A stretch of 64,000 bases of DNA, from contig NC_090287.1 of assembly GCF_037392515.1 (NCBI RefSeq), positions 13,009,001 through 13,073,000 of the forward strand, written 5' to 3'. The translations under genes and the position numbers were made by a program. This stretch comes from Haliotis asinina. Taxonomy: Eukaryota > Mollusca > Gastropoda > Lepetellida > Haliotidae. Positions 22,725-32,400 of this stretch are shown here, piece by piece (the stretch's first letter is position 1; each line of letters begins with the position of its first letter). The notes beneath the pieces are model-generated. The model had not been told where the DNA came from. It ran no database searches and saw only the letters and a program-made list of their open reading frames with translations.

Positions 22725-24163
22725 CGAATGTTCGACGTCCTCATCAGATCATATAGATAACAGTATCCTGCGTTTATGATATACTGCTTTCATGGTGGAC
22801 TTACGTCCCATTACGTGTCCGGATCCAAAGATGGTTGCCATGACTAGCCTTATGACAAGAAATACATCTAGGAGTGAACTCCCTTGTAAGTTTGTTGCCG
22901 TGCCGGCACATAGAAAACTGAATTTATCCAGGCCACTGCTTCCAGATTCAGAACGTTATCTAAATATATCTAAGCATATAATCCCTGTTGTTTGACCCAG
23001 TTATATAGAAACACGTACTGAGATTTTTTACTCGGTGTTGTACTCGGTGTTATTCTAGGTTCACTTCCATAAATTCCACACACTCAACCTTTATGTATAT
23101 CACTTCTTAATGCCATTTCAAAGAGTGTGTTTATAATAACATCATATATTTCATGTCTTATTACAGACAACACCATTCTGCTTTGGAGATTGCACCTGCA
23201 TGTTCGCTTTCTTTGTTGACTGAGTGTCATCGTGAGATCATGAGATGTGATTATACATGCAACAGTGGTTATCACATATACTACAAATTAGTTGCTTATA
23301 TACATATAGACCAGAAAGCTGCAACTGTCAGCAGATCGTAGAGATAGCGGAATATTTCCGAGTTACCAGATCCTATGATACTGGGAAATGTACACTGTAA
23401 GTATTTAGCTCCGCTTCCGTGTTTTCTTCTATTCATATGCACTGTCAGTACTGACACATGTCTGAGACACAAGATATATGACACAGCCCGGTACTTGAAC
23501 ACAGAATGTTTCTCCAGGGTGTGCAAGAATCATGTATGAGAAGCAACACATGATGCAATCAGAATGGTAACTGAATACGAATTACCAATACATTGTCAAA
23601 ACATGTCATTCCATCGATTTCAATTTCTGTGCTTTAGTTCGAGTGGACCCCTGCTGATGTCTATTATGTCAATCGCTTTAACTTACCTATGTTTCGACCT
23701 CTTAAAATGAATACATTTTAATGAATAAATTTGTCTTCCACAGCTGAGCCACGTCTTGATGTAAATATTCTGATGCCTTTGAAACAAATCATGACACGCA
23801 TAAATATGAATATTTTCTAAACACGCATACCGCGAGCCTTTTTGTGATTAACAGAAATATGATACATACACGAGGGTACGTACGCGCATGGTTATGTGAG
23901 GAATACGTCACGTCGCTATATAGCTGAAACAATGCCGATACGACGTAAAATTTTAACTGACAAACATGATTCGAAACCGTTGCAAAGTGAACTATACGTC
24001 TGGTGAACTCTTTTACCAGTAAGTTTCTAATGTAAGCATATAAATTACTGCCTACCGAGTAAGCCTAACGTGGAGACAGATACAGATAACTTCTTAAAAT
24101 TACACTTCATATAGTTAGTGGGTTTACTTGATGGCATGTATTTAAAAAAAGCTTTCATAGAGC
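22725..24163. other. 3' flank of the receptor gene, no other gene seen
   Basis: Presumed 3' untranslated region followed by AT-rich intergenic DNA. Short open frames on both strands have no recognisable content. Confidence 0.5.
23724..23729 (+). terminator. Possible polyadenylation signal of the receptor gene
   Basis: AATAAA about 1.0 kb after the receptor stop codon, on the coding strand. Other weaker candidates cannot be excluded. Confidence 0.35.
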
Positions 24164-24314
24164 CACAGGCAAACTGTAGCCCAAATGTGGTTGCACAGCG
24201 TAGAGAAAATGACCAGTCTTCATTATATGCGAACGAAGCGCTTCGCTCGCATATATGAAAACTGGTCATATTCTCTACGCTGCGCAACCCTACTTGCGCT
24301 ACAGTTTGCCTGTG
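24164..24314. repeat. Complete 151-bp foldback element
   Basis: Two arms of about 75 bases meet at a near-perfect centre (GAACGAAGCGCTTCGCTCGC). The outer ends are CACAGGCAAACTGTAG and its reverse complement. It would form a single long hairpin. Single arms of the same family occur at about 2170-2237 and 9904-9985. Confidence 0.92.
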
Positions 24315-24474
24315 ACAGAGCTGATGTGTCCTGCAATGTACAAGTTAGTGATGAAATATCTGATGTCCCATAATATATCGAAAGTATAGTATTCTATCGG
24401 TTACAGGCAAACCCTCATTATCGTTATGTGAAAAGGCTTATTGCTTTTCGGGTTTTAATTGGAATTAGATACCA

Positions 24475-24604
24475 GGGTCTAGATTTTCGAAGCTCTCTTA
24501 GAGCTAAGATCGTCGTAGGTTAATATTAATGTGTGACACTTACGATTTGCCATACATTAACACTAACGTGCGACTCTCGATGAGAGCTTCAAAAATCTAG
24601 GCCA
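24475..24604. repeat. MITE of about 130 bp
   Basis: Inverted ends GTCTAGATTTTCGAAGCTCT and CTAGATTTTTGAAGCTCTC (reverse strand), with inner AAGATCGTCGTAGG and ACACTTACGATTTG parts. Non-coding. Family not assigned. Confidence 0.75.
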
Positions 24605-24765
24605 CTATTTCAATTTTGACCAATCTGAACCAATAACTTTCAGTATCATGGTGAATTGCACACTAAATTACAGCAACAACTTTCATGTTCTGTGTCATCA
24701 TACTGCCATGTTGTAGAAACAAGAGTTAATATCACCAAGCCCCGATAATGATCTATATTAACGTA

Positions 24766-24872
24766 TACTGGACAAAATGAGGGATATTCGTATTTTATCA
24801 TTGATGTTTCATGAGTATGTTAAGTATCAATATTCATCATTTATGTATATCCCTAAATATTTTGTCCAGTAT
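24766..24872. repeat. Mariner-type MITE, about 107 bp
   Basis: Inverted ends ATACTGGACAAAAT...AGGGATAT at both sides, flanked by TA. A second copy of the same family lies at about 42984-43124. The TA flanks and TACTGGACAAAA ends suggest a Tc1/mariner-derived MITE. Confidence 0.75.
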
Positions 24873-25465
24873 ATTACTGACCTGCGCGAGTGCGCGTCAT
24901 AGACTAAGTGTATGTTACTCACTTAAACCTTGGACGTTGTCAATTACAGAGCTCCAATTCAATCCAAAAACCGTTTCCGTAATCATAAAAATCCTTTGCA
25001 AAAGCAGAGTGTACGATGTAGATTGTCAACTGAGCATGTATTTATGAAACAAAAGATTCGAGCGAATCTTTCCCCAAGGACTGCGTGCGTCATGAAAACT
25101 TGCAAAGTCCTAGAAAGACATGTGTTACGTATTTTTATCAGTAGATCTACGGGGAGAAATGACAACGTGCACAGGCATATTTATCAATGTCATATTAATC
25201 ATGCAAGCGTTGATGATAAAAGCTTCATTTTTACAATGCTCCAAATTATCCAAATTGACATCCCCTCGAAAACACATATTAGTACAATATCTCAGAAAGG
25301 AAACATATCATATCGGAATACACATCTCAAAACACTATCTAAGAGAGTTTATAAAAAGAAGAAAGAACAAACGGATTCAATCACCGGGGGCTACTCATTT
25401 CTTAGATCATTTCACCTATGTCACTCCAATAACAGTAAATTCAGACCGATTGCGTTTGGGTTCAT

Positions 25466-26551
25466 TCAGATGACCGCGCGTTTCACCCTTGACGGACTGA
25501 GGGCATTTGGTAAGACAATGAGGTCCTTCCTTTCCAAATCCGCTGACACAGCAAGCGTGTCCAAAAATCCTATTGATTGGTGTCTCAGTAAAATAGAGGC
25601 TGCTCGACTCACAAACAACACTGCTTTCACTCCATTCAGCTGTGAGGCTAGCTCAAGAGCAACTTCTGGATTTAGACAATCGCATGAGACGAGGTCCAGT
25701 CTAGAAGGGAGAACCTTCTTGATTTCAGCAACCCACAGGACCTCGAAGTCTCCATCAGCCTGAACAAAACTACGCATACAGGATACAAGTATCTCGGTCT
25801 TCAAGTGAAGCAAGTCGTGTGCAGTCGCGGAGCTGACAAACAGTTGCAGACGACATTCAACTGGGACGTAAAAGCGCTGCCAGCTAACCATCGATATATA
25901 TTCAGTGTTCGCACCACGGCGAAACCGTTGTCGCAGCAGCGTCCTCTTGTGACGAGATTCTCGATCAGCTGCACAAGACTCAGGCAGGCTTTCCTTAATA
26001 GGTTCTCTTGGCATCATGGGATTCGATTTCGGCGATTTCTCTGGGGATTCCGTTAAGCTGCTTTCACTTTTAGACGAGTTCAAGGATGAGTTAAGGTTTT
26101 CACTGGTTTGTCGTTTCAGCTTGAGATCATAATACTTAGAATACCACAGCTGCATGTCCAACCATACAGTTTTGGAATTGGCCATGCTTCCCCTGGGGTA
26201 AAGTGGACCCCACACTTTTCGGACAGGAATATACTTGCAGTACTTCTGAAGGTCGGATACGTGTATGTCCAGAGGACAAAACGATGATTCTGTATTGCTT
26301 TCATCACAATCGGTGCAGCTGCGAGATCGGAGGTGATCGCTGGTTTGAACCACATCACTGCCTAACGCGCTTTGGTTCACATTGCCGGTATGTGATTTAA
26401 GGAGATTTCCGATATTGTCCACCTTACAGATTCGTCCTAAACCCTTTCTGTTCTTGCAAAGCTTCTCTTTTCCTCTTTTGAAGACGGATTTTACTTTATC
26501 TAATGCTTTGGCTCTCTTTGCCGTTTTAACAATTTCATGTCCAGACCCCAT
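25466..26551 (-). CDS. Uncharacterised 361-residue intracellular-type protein
   Basis: A single open frame from ATG at 26549-26551 to a stop at 25466-25468. I do not recognise the family. A strong splice acceptor (TTTAATTTCAG, exon side from about 26588) lies 37 bases upstream of the ATG, which suggests a spliced 5' leader. Residues 1-55 are Lys/Arg-rich (KTAKRAKALDKVKSVFKRGK). Residues about 95-140 hold aromatic-rich LQKYCKYIPVRKVWGPLYPR. Residues about 147-215 are a Ser/Glu/Pro-rich, probably disordered linker followed by an Arg-rich stretch. Residues about 220-361 alternate hydrophobic strands and helices, ending in VKAVLFVSRAASILL and DLIVLPNAL, compatible with an alpha/beta fold such as TIR or SEFIR, though no signature residue proves it. 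There is no signal peptide or membrane helix. Its length and clean composition argue for a real gene. Confidence 0.7.
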   Translation of the reverse strand: MGSGHEIVKTAKRAKALDKVKSVFKRGKEKLCKNRKGLGRICKVDNIGNLLKSHTGNVNQSALGSDVVQTSDHLRSRSCTDCDESNTESSFCPLDIHVSDLQKYCKYIPVRKVWGPLYPRGSMANSKTVWLDMQLWYSKYYDLKLKRQTSENLNSSLNSSKSESSLTESPEKSPKSNPMMPREPIKESLPESCAADRESRHKRTLLRQRFRRGANTEYISMVSWQRFYVPVECRLQLFVSSATAHDLLHLKTEILVSCMRSFVQADGDFEVLWVAEIKKVLPSRLDLVSCDCLNPEVALELASQLNGVKAVLFVSRAASILLRHQSIGFLDTLAVSADLERKDLIVLPNALSPSRVKRAVI

Positions 26552-26737
26552 CTTCGAGAATTCTCTGCAATGTTCACCGCGTAACCTGAAATTAAATCAC
26601 ACATTATTATGGCTCGATAATCGTTTAGTGGGAGATACATTTAATAGCGTATATAAGGACAGAATGTTGCTTAGTTTGAGACACGTTTCTTTGTTAATAT
26701 TAAATAAACCGGACACCTTTAGAATATAGAACCACAA

Positions 26738-26815
26738 CTAACCTTACCCTACCCTACCCTTCCCTACCCTATCCTAACCCTACATCTAGCCCTTACCCAA
26801 ACCCTAACCCTAATC
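26738..26815. repeat. Interstitial telomere-like tract
   Basis: A run of ACCCT, TACCCT and AACCCTA units, i.e. degenerate copies of the animal telomere hexamer TTAGGG read in reverse. It is short and imperfect, and normal sequence continues on both sides, so it is interstitial and not a chromosome end. Confidence 0.8.
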
Positions 26816-27130
26816 ACCGACAGCTACGTATTATGATGTGTTTCTAAAGTGTGGTGTTGCATTCCAAAGTTAGGCCAAGAAACCTTGATGTATATGGGGG
26901 GATAACCAGAAAACAAACGTGTTATGTTCACTAACATGGCAACCCCAAATCATATTTAAATATTAAAAGCAGGAATTAATTCAACCCGCTAGGGAGTAAC
27001 AATGAAATCCTGGACATCCTTGACCAATGTGAAGGATTCGGCTGTTGTGGATGTATTGTAAACATGTACTATTTGGGAGGAATTATCTGTTTCACACTTA
27101 CTGTCATCTAAGCACTTTTAGGAAGGTGAC

Positions 27131-27290
27131 TGAGTGAGTGAGTTTAGTTTTACGCCGCACTCAGCAATATTCCAGCTATGTGGCTGCGGTCTGTAAATAA
27201 TTGAGTCTGGAAAAGAAAATCCAGTGATCAACAGCATGATCATCGGCCTATACAACTGGGAACCGATGACATGTCAGCTAAGACAAGAAG
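27131..27290 (+). repeat. SINE (family A)
   Basis: TGAGTGAGTGAGTTTAGTTT, TACGCCGCACTCAGCAATAT, CCAGCTATGTGGCTGCGGTC, GTAAATAATTGAGTCTGG, AATCCAGTGATCAACAGCAT. The cleanest family-A head in the window. Confidence 0.9.
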
Positions 27291-27391
27291 CTCTTTCAGG
27301 AAGGGCTATGGTAATAACAGTAATAGATTAGTAATACATAATAACCTTAATGACCTAATAAAGTACGGGATTTGTGAAACATGAATATAAA

Positions 27392-28020
27392 CCAGTCTAA
27401 GTAAACGTATCCTCAGTACTTTTCGTTACACTCCACTACTGAGTCTAACAAAACCTTATGGGAGGTCGCGTCAGGTAACCTTTGAGATTGACCAATCAGA
27501 ACACAGCTTACCAAATCGCGAAAGTGCACATTCGCACATAACTTTTAAACTTCTTATCTCGAAAAGGTTCGTACCCAAACGATTCCGAATGCTATTTAGC
27601 GTACGCTCGCTTCCGGGTAATGCACACGGCGTGCGTACAGCCATGACAACAATGAGTAAACAATCGCTGAAAATAGTGTTTATGGCAATATTCAAGGATG
27701 TTATCTTGCGGAAATATTAGCTAATGCTAACCATGTCAACAGAAACCCCAAAGCGTATATACTGCAGGTCAAATAATTGTGTTATATGCGGATTTTTGTT
27801 TGTGGAGAGATCTGTGTCGGTGACCTGAATATTTTGAAAGTCCCTCCGATCCCTAAATAGTGGCCGTTGTCTGATTGGTTAAATCTATTTAACCGTCTCG
27901 CGTTTGATTGGAAGGTCATTGGTCGCTCAAAGGTTACCTGACGCGACCTTCTACTAGGTTTTGTTAGACTCAGTGGTGGGGTGTGACGAAATACACTGAG
28001 ACTAAGTTTACTAAGACTGG
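27392..28020. mobile_element. hAT-type MITE, 629 bp, with 8-bp target-site duplication
   Basis: Flanked by an exact 8-bp repeat AATATAAA (27384-27391 and 28021-28028). Long inverted ends begin CCAGTCTAAGTAAACG / CCAGTCTTAGTAAACT and include CTGAGTCTAACAAAACC and GTCGCGTCAGGTAACCTTTG. The 8-bp duplication and CAG-type end point to the hAT superfamily. The interior has only short open frames. Confidence 0.88.
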
Positions 28021-28191
28021 AATATAAACACCAAGTATTGCAATAAAATAATCACGGCAGACATGAAAGATGGTTTTATGTCTATATGATCCAACATTTA
28101 TTCGACTGATCGATTCCGCCTGTCATACAGTTTGGATTTAGTTGGCTTCGTTCAACGTTTGTGTGTGTGTTAGTGAAGTATCCGCAACACA

Positions 28192-28305
28192 GGGAGTCTC
28201 CACAGGTTTGCAAGTCTCTTCAAACAGAGGTTACTTGTCATATCTTCCTACGAACATGTGACAAGTAACCTCTGTGGGAAGAGAATGCAGGTTTCCTGGT
28301 ACATG
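28192..28305. repeat. Imperfect hairpin
   Basis: AGAGGTTACTTGTCA and its reverse complement are separated by about 20 bases (roughly 28227-28275), within a wider imperfect inverted region. Possibly a small MITE remnant. Confidence 0.5.
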
Positions 28306-28424
28306 ACAAACTTCTGTTTACAGTAGTGAAAACGTTCAGAGTTTTGAACAGTCTGTGATTAGTTGACAAAGCACCTCGTACCAGCAAACACAAATGATAA
28401 AGTTAGACAGGGCGTCACGGTTAA

Positions 28425-28476
28425 CAGTTTGAGTAAACTTATCCTCAGTACACTGAGACCAAGTTTACTTAGACTG
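28425..28476. mobile_element. 52-bp miniature relative of the hAT-type MITE
   Basis: Consists of only a left end (CAG...GAGTAAACTTATCCTCAGTA) joined directly to a right end (CTGAGACCAAGTTTACTTAG...CTG) like those of the element at 27392-28020. It has its own flanking repeat CACGGTTAA (28416-28424 and 28477-28485), so it appears to be a separate insertion. Confidence 0.75.
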
Positions 28477-28789
28477 CACGGTTAAAAGACAAGAACGGGA
28501 TTGAGTGATCCGAAATCAGGCAATACAAAATCGAACGACGAATTCAATTTCAGCATACTGTTCAGTGTCAATGTACTGGAGTGCGTGTTACATTACCGTA
28601 AGCAATGTGGTCCAAATTCGTACATTGTTATAATACCAAAATACATATATAAAAAGAATCTAGTACAGACCACACACATAACGAGGAACCCAATGCTAAA
28701 CAGAAAACGTCAAGGTGAATTCAAGACAATATAGGCACCATAGACTTTCTTGTTTTCGGCACAGGGGCTTATAACGCTAAAAACTGCCA

Positions 28790-28882
28790 TCAAGGTATTT
28801 ATTGTCCCTAATGGGGTATTAGTACTATAAAAGGATCCTTTTTATAGTACTAATACCCCATTATGGACAATATATACCTTGA
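28790..28882. repeat. 93-bp near-perfect hairpin element
   Basis: Arms TCAAGGTAT...ATTGTCC...TAATGGGGTATTAGTACT are mirrored around a central AAGGATCCTT. The arms differ at only a few bases. It codes for nothing; a young foldback insertion is likely. Confidence 0.85.
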
Positions 28883-29282
28883 ATCTTGTGGTTTTCGGTA
28901 TGTCTATAAAGATTACGATGGAATATGAATTTGAGACTATATTATTGATATTAGATTAAATTCAAACAAAATGATGACAAGAAAAGCAAACAAAATATGT
29001 TACCACATACTCCTAACGAAATCGATGCAGTAACATCACTTTAACATGACTTTATTCACTTACCTACTGACGTCATTTTGTTTTTCAGAAATGTTATCCG
29101 TTAGGCCCAGTTTGCACTTTGTTGGGTTCTTCGCCGCCTTTAGTCTTTTTTTCTTCCGAAGAAGCAGCGGCATGATTAAATTGGTTCAACAATCCCCCAA
29201 CCCCATAGTATATAGCTTTTAAACGAAGCGGCCAACCAGCGCGTACGTAAAATCATCTGAGAGCCGCCTGTGACAGTTACAG

Positions 29283-29331
29283 CACGTGACTTTGTTTACA
29301 GGTGGCGCTGTGATTATACTTCCGCTTCCGG
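29283..29331 (+). promoter_or_regulatory. Housekeeping-type promoter motifs of TRMT6
   Basis: An E-box CACGTGAC (29283-29290) and a double ETS-type site CTTCCGCTTCCGG (29319-29331) lie 125-175 bases upstream of the TRMT6 start codon. ETS and E-box sites without TATA are common in promoters of constitutive genes. Function is inferred. Confidence 0.5.
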
Positions 29332-29456
29332 AATAAACACATGTTTCGTTCTGCTGAAAGCAATGTGCAATCGGAAATTTGTTTTGTGAATCCATAGTTT
29401 GTAGTTGCGTTGTATGAAGAGAAAGCAGACACAATCACACTACTTTATTCACAGCT

Positions 29457-32400
29457 ATGGCTAGACTGATACAGGAAGGAGATCAAGTCCTGCTGAAAAG
29501 AGATGACAATTCAGGGGTGTTTCAAGTGAAACGAAACAGGTAAAATCTGAACTAAGAAACGTGAAAGGTGTCTTCTTTATTTTAATTCCTGAAACAAAAT
29601 CATGTATTTCTTTTATTACAGATAGAGTTTATTTTTATTGTAATTCAATTTTGCTTGAATAAATATTCCTGATATTTTCAGATGAATTGTTATAGGATTT
29701 TGATTGTACTTAAAATATTACATTTCATGACTAAATATGTTGGTAAGAATTATGGGAACTAGTATGTTCAACGAAAAATGTTCAGTTAATGGTTAGTAGA
29801 AAAAACAAAAGATGTAAAATAAAAACAGTTTGCATGGTGCATTAGGCTAAATTAGGTTATCTATCCCCCTATTCATAATGAATGATACATAGTATAGAGT
29901 AAATTGTTAGTCTTGAAAAATTATTGCAGCATTTGTAAAACTCTCTAATCAATGTTGAATATATTATTTTGTTGTAACAAAATGAATTTAATAATACATT
30001 AATTGTAACATTTATATTGTCAATGCATGAATAACTTTTACACGCCCAAAATGTAATAACAGTAAATTATTTAACACTGTATTTTATTCCTCATGCATGG
30101 AAAATACTAAAGTTAATATTTTTTAGGTTTTCACTTACCAAATCATTAACTCATTCAATAGAAATAGTCTTACACTTAGGGTCGTTTAGTATCCTCTATC
30201 AGGGACATGGCCTAACAGTTTATAATCCACAAGTTTTAAAAGTTTCAAGAACTGTTTAAATTTTTTCTCATCTAAGGTATATCTTGAAGAAGTTATGTGC
30301 AGCATAAATATATCATCTGTAATAGTAAGAAAGAAGAAACTAAGAAAGTGTAATCCGAAATATGACATATATGTTGCATTTGACCACTTTCAAAATGTCA
30401 TTGTGTAATCATACAATTTGTGTGACATGTATATGTAAAGTCCACACAAAGAACACTCAAAGCTTATACATCTGAATGTTGTACATGTAATGTCGTTCAT
30501 CATTCCATTTTCATCATTATCAATGTCAAATATGGAGACTCCGAGCAATGCTTTCAGTTAATCAACAACTCTGGTAATTGTAACTTATTTTCAGACAACT
30601 TCACTTTGACAAAGCCAAATTTACATTAAATGGACTCATTGGGCATCCATTTGGTGCAACGTTCAAGGTAGAAAGAGGAGAAATGATCAGAATTGATGAT
30701 GCAGAAGAGGTTCTTAATGAACTAATGGAAGCAGAATCATCAGGTACTGTATCGTGATATACCAGTATTTCTGCAAATACAAACAGCATGGTCAGTGTGT
30801 TGCAATTTGATGTAGGATAGACATCCTACAAACATATATCATTGTTTGGAGGATTTCTGGCCCTGTTGCAGTCCCACGTTTTTTATTGACAATAACAAGC
30901 AAAGTATTGGTGTCATTGCCCATTTTTGAAAATCTTCTCTACCCACAAAGTTTTGACATCACACAATGACACCACCCACACAACTAGTGTTAAGAAACCT
31001 TGTAATCTGTTAATTCAAATGTATGACACTGAATGTATAAGGTAATGCACATTTATGGTGAAGTGACTGAATTAATCATCTATTATTCATTTCAGATTTG
31101 CTGTAAACACAGTTTACCATTTTAGACCATGTTGTAGTACATGTTCCTGAAATGTTTCATTCTGAGCACTTCAGATTTAAGGTGTCTTTTAAATTAAATA
31201 ATAATCAAGTATACTTGATATTCAAAAATGCCATTTGTTGTTGCAGCAGCTGTCCGTGGTAAGGACAACCGGGACTTGGTTGCTGCAGGATCAAACCAAA
31301 AGCTATCTCAAGATGACATCCTCAAGATGAAGGAAGACGGCAAGAAAGGAGAGGTAATCTCCCTGAGCCTCAGTTACAAAGGATTCTTTTGATATAGATT
31401 TTTTTTAATCCAGTTCCTGGGAACCAAGATGAATTCCATTTGGTTTATACTTTTTCCACTTTGTTCCAGGAAATCATTCAGGAGCTGATTACAAACAGTG
31501 AGACATTTGAAAACAAGACAGAGTACTCACAGAGGAAGTATCTGCGGAAGAAAATGAAGAAGTATGCAAGAAGGGAAAGGAGACTTTGTTCAAGGATTTT
31601 CTGACAATTTTCAGATATCACTTAATGTTTTGATTATTGTTGTGTGTTAAATCACATTATACCTCCATTTAAATGGTAAAAGCATGGAACTGTCTGCATC
31701 ATAAATCCTACATAGCAGGTAAACAGAACATGAAATAGTGTGTCTACATCATAAATACAACATAGCAGGTAAACAGAACATGAAATAGTGTGTCTACATC
31801 ATAAATACAACATAGCAGGTAAACAGAACATGAAATAGTGTGTCAACATCATAAATACAACATAGCAGGTAAACAGAACATGAAATAGTGTGTCAACATC
31901 ATAAATACAACATAGCAGGTAAACAGAACATGAAATAGTGTGTCTACATCATAAATACAACATAGCAGGTAAACAGAACATGAAATAGTGTGTCAACATC
32001 ATAAATCCTACATAGCAGGTAAACAGAACATGAAATAGTGTGTCAACATCATAAATACAACATAGCAGGTAAACAGAACATGAAATAGTGTGTCAACATC
32101 ATAAATACAACATAGCAGGTAAACAGAACATGAAATAGTGTGTCAACATCATAAATACAACATAGCAGGTAAACAGAACATGAAATAGTGTGTCAACATC
32201 ATAAATCCTACATAGCAGGTAAACAGAACATGAAATAGTGTGTCTACATCATAAATACAACATAGCAGGTAAACAGAACATGAAATAGTGTGTCTACATC
32301 ATAAATACAACATAGCAGGTAAACAGAACATGAAATAGTGTGTCTACATCATAAATACAACATAGCAGGTAAACAGAACATGAAATAGTGTGTCAACATC

